From Solirubrobacteraceae bacterium (GTDB lineage: Bacteria > Actinomycetota > Thermoleophilia > Solirubrobacterales > Solirubrobacteraceae), in contig JAUJOF010000003.1 of NCBI GenBank assembly GCA_030447785.1, positions 155,336 through 219,335 of the forward strand: a DNA stretch of 64,000 nucleotides. Direction: 5' to 3'. The position numbers and the translations under genes were made by a program. This document shows, in pieces, positions 35,937-44,715 of this stretch; position 1 is the first letter of the stretch; every line of letters begins with the position of its first letter. The notes under the pieces were generated by a model. It had not been told where the DNA came from. It searched no databases and saw nothing but the letters and a program-made list of their open reading frames with translations.

Positions 35937-36009
35937 GGAGGGTTCTTCAGACGGTACGCGGGCAGACACCTCAGACCTGCCCAGGCTGTCCGGCTGATGA
36001 CAACCTAGG

Positions 36010-36813
36010 TCACTCGTCGCGGGCCTGCCAGGCCCACCCGCGCACGGCCAGCGCCGCCCCGCCGGCCGCCCACAGGCCGATCACCACCAGGTCGGAGAGA
36101 TGGTCGCGCAGCGGTGAACCGGAGACCATCGCGGCCGAGAGACCGTCGACCAGGTGGGTCAGGGGCAGGGCCTGGGCGATGTCGCGCAGGAAGGCCGGCG
36201 CGGTCTCGGCGTCGTAGAAGACGCCGGAGAGCACGACGACGGGCAGGAAGATCGCGTTGACGTAGGCGGGGGCCGAGTCGAAGTTGGGGATCGCGTGGGA
36301 GAGGGCCACGCCCAGGGCGGCGAAGCACGCCACTCCCGCGGCGGTGAACAGCGCCAGCGCGAAGGGCTCCTCGGGCCAGCCGACCCCGAAGAAAAGCCGT
36401 CCGGCCAACACCACCAGCCCGATCTGCAGCGCGGTGTTGGTCACCGCGTGCAGGGCCAGGGCACCCAGGTAGGAGCCGCTGGGCAGCGGTGTCCCCCGCA
36501 GGCGCTTGAGGATTCCCTGCTCGCGCAGGAAGGTCACGTTCATGGCCAGCGCCACGAACGTGGTGGACATCACGCTCATGCCGGCGATGCCCGGGACGAT
36601 CACGTCGAGGTCGCGCTGCGACCCCGCGAAGATCGCCCCGAACAGCGCGAGGAAGAGCAGCGGCAGCAGGAAGTTGAAGAAGGCCGCGGTGGGGTTGCGC
36701 CAGAACATGCGCCGCTCGAGGCGGTACTGACGCCAGGTGAGCAGGAGAGCGCCAGGGGGGCCCGTCTCAGGCGCCCATCTCGGCCGCCTTGGCCACCCCA
36801 GCGCCCCGGTCAC
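36010..36813 (-). CDS. ABC-2 type exporter permease
   Basis: 267 aa, about six membrane segments (AAFFNFLLPLLFLALFGAIFAG, MSVMSTTFVALAMNVTF, GLVVLAGRLFFG, FALALFTAAGVACFAALGVAL, NAIFLPVVVLSGVFY, LVVIGLWAAGGAALAVRG) in the ABC-2 permease layout. The GTG start overlaps the ATPase stop (GTGA). It probably exports a lipid, antibiotic or polymer together with the upstream ATPase; the substrate is unknown. Confidence 0.85.
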   Translation of the reverse strand: MTGALGWPRRPRWAPETGPPGALLLTWRQYRLERRMFWRNPTAAFFNFLLPLLFLALFGAIFAGSQRDLDVIVPGIAGMSVMSTTFVALAMNVTFLREQGILKRLRGTPLPSGSYLGALALHAVTNTALQIGLVVLAGRLFFGVGWPEEPFALALFTAAGVACFAALGVALSHAIPNFDSAPAYVNAIFLPVVVLSGVFYDAETAPAFLRDIAQALPLTHLVDGLSAAMVSGSPLRDHLSDLVVIGLWAAGGAALAVRGWAWQARDE

Positions 36814-37682
36814 CGTGCCTCCTCGGCCGTCAGCTCCAGGTAGACGTCCTCCAGCGAGGGGCGTGTCACGCTCAGGTCGGCCAGCGCCTCGCCGCGGGCC
36901 AGCGCCGCGCTGGTCAGGCGGTGCAGCAGCGCGGTGGGATCGTCGGTCTCCTGGGCGACGAGCTCGCCGGCGCCGTCGCGCCAGCTCACGCGGTAGCGCG
37001 AGGTGCCGCCGACGCCCAGCTGGGCGGGCGCGCCCACGGCCAGCACCCGCCCGTCCTTGACGATCGCCACCCGGTCGCACAGCGCCTGGGCCTCGTCGAG
37101 GTAGTGAGTGGTCAGCAGCACCGTCTTGCCCAGCGCCTGCAGGCGGCGCACCGTCTCCCAGGCCGAGCGGCGCGCGGCGGGATCGAAGCCGGTGGTGGGC
37201 TCGTCCAGGAAGACCAGCTCGGGGTCGCCCACCAGGGCCAGCGCGAAGTCCAGCCGGCGCAGCTGGCCGCCCGACAGACGCCGCGTGCGCTGATCGGCCT
37301 TGTCCTCCAGCCCGGCCAACGCCACCGTCTCGTCCACGTCGCGGGGATCCGGATACAGCGCGGCCCAGTGCTCGACGGCCTCACGCACGGTCAGGTGGCG
37401 GTACATGCCACTGCTCTGCAGGACGATCCCCACCCGCCGGCGCAGCTGGATGGGGCGCTGGCCGGGATCCATGTCCAGCACCGAGACGATGCCGCCGCTG
37501 CGTTCGCGATAGCCCTCGAGGATCTCCACCGTGGTGGTCTTGCCCGCCCCGTTGGGCCCCAGCAGTCCGAAGACCTCGCCGCGGGCGACCTCGAAGTCGA
37601 TCCCTTGCAGCGCCTCCGTGCTGCCGTAGGCCTTGCGCAGGTCGCGCACCAGGATGGCCGGGGCGTCGCTCACCGTCTGCAT
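36810..37682 (-). CDS. ABC-2 type exporter ATPase
   Basis: 290 aa. Walker A GPNGAGKTTT, signature RLSGGQLRR, Walker B ELVFLDEPTTGFDP and the switch His in LLTTHYLDEA are all present, in the style of the DrrA/NodI-like subfamily. A C-terminal extension (RYRVSWRDGAGELV...) is typical. Translationally coupled to the permease downstream. Divergent from the CHAD gene at 37718. Confidence 0.9.
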   Translation of the reverse strand: MQTVSDAPAILVRDLRKAYGSTEALQGIDFEVARGEVFGLLGPNGAGKTTTVEILEGYRERSGGIVSVLDMDPGQRPIQLRRRVGIVLQSSGMYRHLTVREAVEHWAALYPDPRDVDETVALAGLEDKADQRTRRLSGGQLRRLDFALALVGDPELVFLDEPTTGFDPAARRSAWETVRRLQALGKTVLLTTHYLDEAQALCDRVAIVKDGRVLAVGAPAQLGVGGTSRYRVSWRDGAGELVAQETDDPTALLHRLTSAALARGEALADLSVTRPSLEDVYLELTAEEAR

Positions 37683-37717
37683 TGTGGCCGAAGGGCGGCT
37701 CGTGGCAGCATGTGTGC

Positions 37718-38302
37718 GTGGCCAAGGCGCGCGAGATCCCTCAGCTCGACCCCGCCGTCCCCTTCGCCCGGGCCGCCGCGGAGGCCGTGGCGGTGCGTGC
37801 GCAGGAGCTGTTCGACCACGCCGCCGACGTGCTGGACACGCAGGACATCGAGCGCGTGCACGACATGCGCGTGGCCAGCCGCCGACTGCGCGCCGTGCTG
37901 GAGATCTTCGCGCCCTGCTTCCCGCGCGACCAGCACAAGGCCGTCCTGCGCGAGGTCAAGGACCTGGCCGACGCGCTGGGCGCGCGGCGCGACCCCGATG
38001 TCCAGCTCGCCGCGCTCGAGGAGCTGGCGGGGGCGCTGCGCAAGGTCGAGCAGCCCGGGCTGAGAGTCCTGACCGAGCACCTGCGCACCGAGCAGGAGGA
38101 GGGCAACCGCACGCTGGCCCGGGCTCTGGAGCACGCGCGGGACAGCGACCTCGCGGCGCGGCTGCGCGCGCTGGCCCTGGCGGCGCGCGACGAGCCCGGG
38201 GAGCCGGAGGCCGGCGGAGCCGAGGAACTCCGGCCCGAGCCCCGCGAGACTTCCCAGGAGGACGGCCGGGGGCCCGCGCGCGCCCGGGCGGCGGTCACGT
38301 GA
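37718..38302 (+). CDS. CHAD-domain protein, N-terminal half
   Basis: 194 aa. The conserved CHAD stretch IERVHDMRVASRRLRAVLEIF is the first basic helix of a CHAD domain; the 35-residue tail (about 160-194) is disordered. CHAD domains bind polyphosphate through basic grooves. A full CHAD has two similar halves; here the C-terminal half lies in the next gene, which begins inside this stop codon (GTGA). Together with polyphosphate kinase downstream this forms a polyphosphate operon. Whether the split is real or caused by a frameshift is open. Confidence 0.8.
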   Translation: MAKAREIPQLDPAVPFARAAAEAVAVRAQELFDHAADVLDTQDIERVHDMRVASRRLRAVLEIFAPCFPRDQHKAVLREVKDLADALGARRDPDVQLAALEELAGALRKVEQPGLRVLTEHLRTEQEEGNRTLARALEHARDSDLAARLRALALAARDEPGEPEAGGAEELRPEPRETSQEDGRGPARARAAVT

Positions 38303-38859
38303 AGGCCAGGAAGGTCAAGGGGCTCGACCCCCGCAGCCCCCTGGCCGACAACGCGCGGCGCATCGTGCGCACCCGCCTGGAGGAGCTGCACGGCTTCGTG
38401 CCCGACGCACTGGATCCCGCCGAGGTCGACGCGCTGCACGACATGCGCATTGCGGCCAAGCGTCTGCGCTACGTGCTCGAGGTCACCGGCCACTGCTTCG
38501 GCCCCTACGCCGACACCGCGCGCAAGCGCACGAAGGCGTTGCAGGATCTCATCGGCGAGATCCACGATTGCGACGTGCTGCTGCCCCTCGTCGATGTGCT
38601 CACCGCGCGCCTGCGCGAGGACGATGCGCGCACCGTGCGCGAGGCCGCGGGCCCGGGCGCCGAGGACCTCGAGCCGCGCCTGGCCGCGCGGGGACCCCAC
38701 GGACCCGACTACCGGGGCCTCGCCGCGCTGGCCGCCTGGCTGCAGGCTCGGCGCCAGCTCCTCCACGGGCGCTTCCTGCAGGCCTGGGCGGACTGGGGGC
38801 GCGACGGCGTGCGCGCGCGCCTGGAGTTCGCCCTGGTCGAGGAGGCCGCAGTCCTGTGA
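38299..38859 (+). CDS. CHAD-domain protein, C-terminal half
   Basis: 186 aa. Starts KARKVKGLDPRSPLADNARRIVRTRLEEL and contains VDALHDMRIAAKRLRYVLEVTG, the second basic half of a CHAD domain, with a C-terminal arginine-rich helix. It starts inside the stop of the preceding gene and its own stop overlaps the ppk start (GTGA), so the three are coupled. Positively charged residues would bind polyphosphate; a role in granule association or chain-length control is inferred from the CHAD literature. Confidence 0.8.
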   Translation: MKARKVKGLDPRSPLADNARRIVRTRLEELHGFVPDALDPAEVDALHDMRIAAKRLRYVLEVTGHCFGPYADTARKRTKALQDLIGEIHDCDVLLPLVDVLTARLREDDARTVREAAGPGAEDLEPRLAARGPHGPDYRGLAALAAWLQARRQLLHGRFLQAWADWGRDGVRARLEFALVEEAAVL

Positions 38860-41075
38860 GCACTCGCGCCGATATCGCCGCCCAGGATCCGATCCGTGCG
38901 GTCGCGCCGCCCGACCCCGAGCCCGAGCTCGAGGCCGACCTCGAGGGCCCCGGCCTCTACACGAACCGCGAGCTGTCGTGGGTCGACTTCAACGACCGCG
39001 TGCTCCAGCTGGCCGAGGACCCCGACCTGCCGCTGCTGGAGCGCGTGAAGTTCGCCGCGATCTGGACCTCCAATTTCGACGAGTTCTTCATGATCCGCGT
39101 GGCCGGCGTGCACGACCAGGTCGAGGCGGGCCTGCAGGAGCGCGGGCCCGACGGGCACACGCCCAACGAGGTGCTCGACGCGATCCGCGCCGGCGCGGTC
39201 GACCAGTACGAGCGCCAGTGCCGCTGCCTGCAGCGCGAGCTGCGCCCCGCGCTGGCAGAGCACGGCGTGCACATCGTGGCCTTCCACGAGCTCGACGAGG
39301 ACGCGCGCGCGGCGGTCACCGAGCGCTACCGCCGCCAGATCTTTCCGGTGCTCACGCCCCTGGCGGTCGGCCTGGGCCGCCCGTTTCCCTACATCTCCAA
39401 CCTCTCGCTCTCCCTTGCCGTGCTGGTGCGCGACCCCCAGACGCGGGTGACCGTCTTCGCCCGCGTCAAGGTGCCCAAGGAGCTGCTGCCGCGCTTCGTC
39501 CCGGTGGACGGAGGAAGACCGCCTGGGGGCACGCCTACGGCGGCCACGTCGGCGCCCGCCGCCCCCACGCACACCTTCGTACCCCTCGAGGACGTCATCG
39601 CTGCCCACCTCGACGAGCTCTTCCCCGGCATGGAGGTGCTCGAGCACGGGGTCTTCCGGGTCACCCGCGACGCCGACTTCGAGGTCTCCGACGAGGCCGA
39701 CGACCTGCTGCGCGCGATCGAGGCCGAGCTGCGCCGCCGGCGCTTCGGCGAGGCGGTGCGGGTGGAGATCGACGCGAGCATGGATCAGGCCCTGCGCGCC
39801 GAGCTGACCCGCTCGCTCGATGTGGAGGAGCGCCAGGTCTACTCCCTCGACGGCCTGCTGGACGGCAACGACCTGTGGCAGTTCGTGAACCTGCCCGGCC
39901 TGGGCGACCTGCGCGAGCAGCCTTGGACCTCGGTCACCCAGCCGCGCCTGCAGGGCGACGGGCCCGACGCCCCCGACCTGTTCGCCGAGATGCGCCGCGG
40001 CCCGATCCTCGTCCATCACCCCTACGACTCGTTCTCCAGCTCGGTCGAGCAGTTCGTGGAGCAGGCCGTCGCCGACCCCGACGTGCTGGCGGTCAAGCTG
40101 ACCATCTATCGCACGTCCGACGACACGCCGCTCATCCCGGCGCTCATCCGCGCCACCGAGCGGGGCAAGCAGGCCGTGTGCCTGGTGGAGCTCAAGGCCC
40201 GCTTCGACGAGCGTGCCAACATCGGCTGGGCGCGCGCGCTGGAGCAGGCCGGCGTCCACGTGGTCTACGGCCACCCGGCCCTGAAGACCCACGCCAAGGC
40301 GATCCTCGTGGTGCGCCGTGAGGGCGACGGCGTGCGCCACTACGTCCACGTCGGGACGGGCAACTACCACCCGACCAACGCCCGCCTCTACACGGACTTC
40401 GGCCTCTTCACCACCGACGAGGACATCGGCGGCGACGTGGCCGACATGTTCAACTTCCTCACCGGCTTCGCCCGACCGGGCGACCACCGCAAGGCCATCA
40501 TGGCGCCCGAGCAGCTGCGCACGGTGATCATCGAGGAGATCGAGCGCACCGCCGCGTGCGCGCGCGATGGCCGCTCCGCGCGCATCCGCATGAAGATGAA
40601 CTCGCTGGTCGACCGCCGCTGCATCCGCGCGCTCTATCAGGCATCGCAGGCCGGGGTGGACATCGAGCTCAACGTGCGCGGCACCTGCTCCCTCCGTGCC
40701 CGCGTGCCCGGGGTGAGCGATCGCATCCGCGTGGTCAGCGTGCTCGGGCGCTTTCTCGAGCACGCCCGCATCTTCGCCTTCGAGCGTGAAGGGGAGGACC
40801 CTCGGGTCCTGATCGGGTCGGCCGACCTCATGCCCCGCAACCTGGACACCCGGGTGGAGTTGATGGTCCCGGTGGACGACGAGGCGCTGCGCGACGACCT
40901 GCTCGACACGCTCGATCGCAGCTTGGCCGACGAGCGCGGCGGGTGGGAGCTGCAGCCCGACGGAAGCTGGGCCAAGCTGCCCGCCGGGCCCGGGGCACGC
41001 AGCGTGCAGCACGAGCTGATGGCCAAGCATGCCGCGCGCGCGGCGGCCGACTGCGAGCGGACCGTCGGCGACTGA
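38856..41075 (+). CDS. ppk: Polyphosphate kinase 1
   Basis: 739 aa. PPK1 makes polyphosphate from ATP. N domain FTNRELSWVDFN-like LYTNRELSWVDFNDRVL, then the catalytic core: HPYDSFSSSVEQF, LKARFDERANI, the phosphorylated-His region VYGHPALKTHAKAILVV, and HYVHVGTGNYHPTNARLYTDFGLFT. RIRMKMNSLVDRRCI and LIGSADLMPRNLDTRVELMVP complete the C-terminal domains. GTG start overlaps the CHAD stop. A ~25-residue insertion (RPPGGTPTAATSAPAAPTHT) at about residue 230 is unusual. Confidence 0.94.
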   Translation: MSTRADIAAQDPIRAVAPPDPEPELEADLEGPGLYTNRELSWVDFNDRVLQLAEDPDLPLLERVKFAAIWTSNFDEFFMIRVAGVHDQVEAGLQERGPDGHTPNEVLDAIRAGAVDQYERQCRCLQRELRPALAEHGVHIVAFHELDEDARAAVTERYRRQIFPVLTPLAVGLGRPFPYISNLSLSLAVLVRDPQTRVTVFARVKVPKELLPRFVPVDGGRPPGGTPTAATSAPAAPTHTFVPLEDVIAAHLDELFPGMEVLEHGVFRVTRDADFEVSDEADDLLRAIEAELRRRRFGEAVRVEIDASMDQALRAELTRSLDVEERQVYSLDGLLDGNDLWQFVNLPGLGDLREQPWTSVTQPRLQGDGPDAPDLFAEMRRGPILVHHPYDSFSSSVEQFVEQAVADPDVLAVKLTIYRTSDDTPLIPALIRATERGKQAVCLVELKARFDERANIGWARALEQAGVHVVYGHPALKTHAKAILVVRREGDGVRHYVHVGTGNYHPTNARLYTDFGLFTTDEDIGGDVADMFNFLTGFARPGDHRKAIMAPEQLRTVIIEEIERTAACARDGRSARIRMKMNSLVDRRCIRALYQASQAGVDIELNVRGTCSLRARVPGVSDRIRVVSVLGRFLEHARIFAFEREGEDPRVLIGSADLMPRNLDTRVELMVPVDDEALRDDLLDTLDRSLADERGGWELQPDGSWAKLPAGPGARSVQHELMAKHAARAAADCERTVGD

Positions 41076-41107
41076 TCCGCCGCGCCGACGGCCACGCACC
41101 CACCACG

Positions 41108-42352
41108 ATGTCCTCGCTGCGCCTGCCGGCTGTGCTGGCCCTGCTCCTCGCCCTCCTGCTGGCGGGCTGCGGGGAGGAGCAGACGCCGCCGGGCCTGGCC
41201 GGAGTGCCCACCGAGCGCCCGGCCGCGGCGCTGCGTGCGAAGCTGACCGAGCTGCTCGTCGGGCACGTCTACCGCACCGACCTGGCCGTCGACGCCGACC
41301 TGGCCCAGGGCCCGGACTCTGATCGCTTCGAAGAGGCCACCGACGAGCTCGACGACAACTCCGTCGCGCTCTCCCAGGTCATCGAGGCCGCCTACGGTGC
41401 CGAGACCGGGAGGCGCTTCCTCGCGCTGTGGCGCGAGCAGATCGGCCTCTTCCTGAGCTACGCGGCGGCCAAGCGCGAGGGCGACGACGAGGCCGCGGAG
41501 GAGGCGATCACCGGCCTCGAGGGTCTCCGCGCGAAGGCGTCAGCCTTCCTGTCCGACGTCAATCCCAACCTACCGCGCGCGGAGGTGGCGCGTGAGCTGG
41601 GCACCCACGTGAACGACGTTCTGGCCATGATCCGCGCGGCGGCGGTCCGCTCTCCCGAGACCTTCGAGCGCACGCGCGAGGCCGCGGGCCACATGCCCGG
41701 TCTGGCCGCCCTGCTGGCCGAGGCGATCGCCCAGCAGTTCCCGGCCGAGTTCCCCGGCGACGCCGACGGCAGCGCCGCCCGGCTGCGCGCCCGCTTGACC
41801 GCCCGGCTGACCGATCACGCCCACCTGCTGGCGGCCACCGCGGTGACCGACGCGCGCGCCGGGGTCAACTCGGTGGGCGCGGGCGCCGCGCGCGCCGCGC
41901 TTGAGCAGAACTCCCTGGCGCTGCGCGACATGCTCGCCGACGTCTACGGCGCGGCATCGGGCGAGCAGTTCCTGGGCGTGTGGCGCGATGGCATCGACCT
42001 CGTCGAGGACCTGGCCGCCGCCCGGCGCGCACAGGACGCCGACGCCACGGCCCAGGCGCGCAGCGCCCTGGAGGACTGGCGGGTCGAGTTCGTCGAGCTG
42101 ATGGTGGACGCCAGCCCCGACCTCGCGGCCGAGCCGGTGGCCTCAGCGCTCGAGACACACATCGACGCCCTGGACGCGGCGATCGGGGCCGCGGCGGGCG
42201 ACGACGACGACCTCGCGCCGCGGGTGGTGGGCGCCGCGCAGCCCATGGCCGACCTCGCGCGGCTGCTGGCCGGGGCCATCGCGCGCCAGTTCCCCGGCGA
42301 GTTCGGCGCCACCAGCGGGCGTGCCGCGCAGACCGCCGTGGAGCGTTCGTGA
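41108..42352 (+). CDS. Lipoprotein with two copies of an uncharacterised helical domain
   Basis: 414 aa. A signal peptide with lipobox ALLLAGC targets it to the membrane surface. Two ~170-residue repeats are visible: the first around LWREQIGLFLSYAAAKREGDDEAAEEAI and the second around VWRDGIDLVEDLAAARRAQDADATAQAR, each ending in AxAIAxQFPxEF(P/G). The domain is helix-rich and acidic. No known function. It begins 33 bases after ppk and its stop overlaps the next gene (GTGA), so it probably belongs to the same operon as the ferritin-like genes. Confidence 0.6.
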   Translation: MSSLRLPAVLALLLALLLAGCGEEQTPPGLAGVPTERPAAALRAKLTELLVGHVYRTDLAVDADLAQGPDSDRFEEATDELDDNSVALSQVIEAAYGAETGRRFLALWREQIGLFLSYAAAKREGDDEAAEEAITGLEGLRAKASAFLSDVNPNLPRAEVARELGTHVNDVLAMIRAAAVRSPETFERTREAAGHMPGLAALLAEAIAQQFPAEFPGDADGSAARLRARLTARLTDHAHLLAATAVTDARAGVNSVGAGAARAALEQNSLALRDMLADVYGAASGEQFLGVWRDGIDLVEDLAAARRAQDADATAQARSALEDWRVEFVELMVDASPDLAAEPVASALETHIDALDAAIGAAAGDDDDLAPRVVGAAQPMADLARLLAGAIARQFPGEFGATSGRAAQTAVERS

Positions 42353-43026
42353 CAGAGCCGGCACCCGCCCAGCCGCAAGGAGACCCGTCGTCGCGTAGGC
42401 GCTTCCTTCGCTCGCTGGGCGGCGCGGGCGCCGTGGGCGCCTTCGGCGCGCTGGCGAGCGCGTGCGGCGGCGAGGAACAGGGTCCGGCCGCCGGCCGGGA
42501 GTCGGTGGCCGAAGGCGCCGTCGCCGGCGACCTGGACATCGTCAACTACGCGCTGACCCTGGAGTTCCTGGAGGCCGACCTGTACGACGCGGCCGTCGAG
42601 AGCGGACTACTCAGCGGCCGCGCGCTCGAGTACGCGCGCGAGTTCGGCGAGACCGAACGCGAGCACGCCAGCGTGCTGACCACCGTGGCCTCGCAGCTGG
42701 GCGGCGCGGTCGACGCCCCGCGGACGGACTTCTCCGCGGTGCTGACCGACCCCGACACGCTGCTGAGCGTGATCGCCGACCTCGAGAACGTGGGCGCCGC
42801 CGCCTACCTCGGCCAGGCCCCGCGCGTGCAGTCGCGCCAGATCCTCGCCTCCGCGTTGGCCATCCACACCGTCGAGGCGCGCCACGCGGCGGCGCTCAAC
42901 GAGCTGATCGGTCGCGGCTTCCAGGCCAACGCCCCGCTGCGGGGCTCCGTGCCCACGGGAGCCTTCGCCCGCCCGATGTCCATGGGCGAGGTCCTGTCCA
43001 TCGCCGGGAGGTACATCGTCTCGTGA
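42349..43026 (+). CDS. Exported ferritin-like domain protein
   Basis: 225 aa. A twin-arginine signal (SSRRRFLRSLGGAGAVGAFGALASAC) ends in a possible lipobox Cys, followed by a ferritin-like four-helix bundle with Glu/His ligands: DIVNYALTLEFLEADLYDAAVE, FGETEREHASVLTTV, LENVGAAAYLG and HTVEARHAAALNELIG. In the pattern E...ExxH, the iron/manganese site appears complete. Translation coupled to the lipoprotein gene and to a second ferritin-like gene. Oxidative-stress or metal storage role on the outer side of the membrane is inferred. Confidence 0.78.
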   Translation: MTEPAPAQPQGDPSSRRRFLRSLGGAGAVGAFGALASACGGEEQGPAAGRESVAEGAVAGDLDIVNYALTLEFLEADLYDAAVESGLLSGRALEYAREFGETEREHASVLTTVASQLGGAVDAPRTDFSAVLTDPDTLLSVIADLENVGAAAYLGQAPRVQSRQILASALAIHTVEARHAAALNELIGRGFQANAPLRGSVPTGAFARPMSMGEVLSIAGRYIVS

Positions 43027-43634
43027 GGACCCCGGCCATGCCCGTGCAGGTGGAGCCGGTCACGCGCAGCGCCTTCCTCGTGCGCTCCGCGTTGGCCGTG
43101 GGTGCGGCGGCGGGCGCCGCGGCGGTCGGTCCGTGGACCACGCGCGCGTTGGCACAGAGCAACGACGCGGAGATCGTCAACTTCGCGCTCACGCTGGAGT
43201 ACCTGGAGGCGACCTACTACACCCAGGCGCTCGAGAAGGTGGATCTGGGCAGCGAGGCCCGCGCGCTCACCCAGGAGCTCGCCGACAACGAGAGCCAGCA
43301 CGTGCAGACGCTGCGCGCGCTCTCCCAGCAGCTGGGCACCGCGCCGGTCGAGAAGCCGCGCCTGGACTTCGGCGATGCCTACGCCAGCCAGGAGGCGTTC
43401 CTCAAGCTGGCCAACACCTTCGAGGACACCGGCGTGAGCGCCTACAACGGCGCGGGGCCCATGATCCGCGACAGCGAGGTGCTCGCCGCCGCGGGGACCA
43501 TCGTCCAGGTCGAGGGTCGCCACGCCGCGCTGATTCGCCTGCTGCGCGACCGCCCTCCCGCCCCGCTGGCCTTCGATCCCCCCTCCACCATGGAGGATGT
43601 CCTGGAGTCCGTGGACCCCTTCATCGCAGACTGA
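43023..43634 (+). CDS. Second exported ferritin-like domain protein
   Basis: 203 aa from GTG 43023, which overlaps the preceding stop; GGGAGG (43006-43011) favours it over ATG 43038. A Sec-type signal (FLVRSALAVGAAAGAAAVGPWTTRALAQ) leads to ferritin-like helices EIVNFALTLEYLEATYYTQALE, LADNESQHVQTLRALS, LANTFEDTGVSAYNGAG and VQVEGRHAALIRLLR. The Glu/His ligand set parallels the preceding protein, indicating a paralogous pair that may work together. Confidence 0.76.
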   Translation: MRTPAMPVQVEPVTRSAFLVRSALAVGAAAGAAAVGPWTTRALAQSNDAEIVNFALTLEYLEATYYTQALEKVDLGSEARALTQELADNESQHVQTLRALSQQLGTAPVEKPRLDFGDAYASQEAFLKLANTFEDTGVSAYNGAGPMIRDSEVLAAAGTIVQVEGRHAALIRLLRDRPPAPLAFDPPSTMEDVLESVDPFIAD

Positions 43635-43680
43635 GGGCCTATCACGCTACGGACGCAGCGGACGGCCACGCCCGGGCCGG

Positions 43681-43938
43681 CTACCAGCCGCCGCCGGACG
43701 TCTGCGCCTTGGTGGCGGCCTTGCGCGCCTCCTTGCGCTTGTCCAGGCGGCCCTGGATGAGGGTCATCACGAAGATGAACAGCGGGAAGAAGGCGATGAC
43801 GATGAAGCCGGCGTAGGTGATCACGCGGTCGTTGGTCTCGCCGTACAGGCCCTCGCCGGTGACCGTGGCGAGCGCCAGGGGGGCGCTGAGCAGGAGGAGG
43901 GCGGCAGCGGCGGAAAGGGTCGCGACCAAGCGCTTCAT
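43681..43938 (-). CDS. Small membrane protein with signal peptide
   Basis: 85 aa from ATG 43938: signal peptide RLVATLSAAAALLLLSAPLALA, then TVTGEGLYGETNDRVITYAGFIVIAFFPLFIFVMTLIQGRLDKRKEARKAA with one membrane helix and a basic cytoplasmic tail ending TSGGGW. No function recognised. It is convergent with the ferritin-like operon; a solo terminal repeat of the dispersed element family lies in the gap (43636-43654). Confidence 0.6.
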   Translation of the reverse strand: MKRLVATLSAAAALLLLSAPLALATVTGEGLYGETNDRVITYAGFIVIAFFPLFIFVMTLIQGRLDKRKEARKAATKAQTSGGGW

Positions 43939-43966
43939 GCACCCCAGTCTAGTACGGTCGCCCGCC

Positions 43967-44706
43967 GTGTCGCTCGTCCGTGAACGTTTCGGCGAGATCG
44001 CGGTTCTGCGCCTCGACCGCCCCGAGCAGCGCAACGCGATGGACTCGGCGCTTCTGGGCGAGCTGCTCGAGGCGCTGGGCGGGCTGGCGGGCGATGGGAC
44101 GCTGCGCGCGCTGGTCTTCTCCACCACCAGCGAGCGTGCGCTCTGCGCGGGCGCCGACGTCCGCGAGCCGCTGGACCACGCGCGCGGTGTGGCGCGCATG
44201 GAGCTCTTTGCGCGCCTCTACGCGGCCGTGGAGGCGTTTCCCGTGCCGACGCTTGCGGTGTGCGTGGGCCATTGCGTCGGCGCGGGCGCGGAGCTGGCCG
44301 CGGGCTGCGACCTGCGCGTCGGCGCCGACAACCTGAAGCTGACCTGGGCGGGCGCGCGCATGGGCGTGCCCGTCGGGCCCGCGCGCCTGGTCCCCTCGTC
44401 GGCCTCGGCGCGGCCAAGGACCTCGTCCTCACCGGGCGAACGCTCGGCATGGAGGAGGCCCGGGCGCTGGGCCTGCTGCAGCGCACGGCGCCCGCCGCCC
44501 AGGCCGACGCGGTGGCCCTGGCGCTGGCCGAGGAGGTCGCCGCCCATCCACCCGAGGGGCTGCGCGCCCTCAAGGACCTCTTTCGCGCCCTGGAGCACGG
44601 GCCGGCGCGCGTCGCGCAGGAGAACGCCGCGCTCATGGACGCACAGCGTGCCGGAACCGGACTGCTCAGCCCGGCAGTCACGGGCTCCTCGCCGCCCGCG
44701 GGTTAA
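43967..44706 (+). CDS. Enoyl-CoA hydratase/isomerase (crotonase) with an apparent frameshift
   Basis: Crotonase-superfamily protein. The N-terminal half reads ERFGEIAVLRLDRPEQRNAMDSALL, then ALCAGADVREPLD and GHCVGAGAELAAGCDLRVGADNL, with the oxyanion-hole CAGAD and GAG motifs. At about 44391-44395, after GPARLVP, the conserved sequence continues only in another frame (LVGLGAAKDLVLTGRTLGMEEARALGL), consistent with one C lost from a C run. With that correction it is about 246 aa, normal for the family. TACGGT eight bases before GTG 43967 suggests a leaderless promoter. The acyl substrate is unknown. Confidence 0.78.
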
Positions 44707-44709
44707 CCT
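44704..44709 (+). promoter_or_regulatory. Candidate -10 of the ABC-F gene
   Basis: TAACCT overlaps the crotonase stop codon and ends six bases before GTG 44716, the typical leaderless spacing here. Confidence 0.45.
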
Positions 44710-44715
44710 CGCGCC

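Noticed and set aside
37718-38859. Two unrelated CHAD proteins
   Set aside because: Each carries only one of the two half-domains, so they look like halves of one domain rather than two complete proteins.
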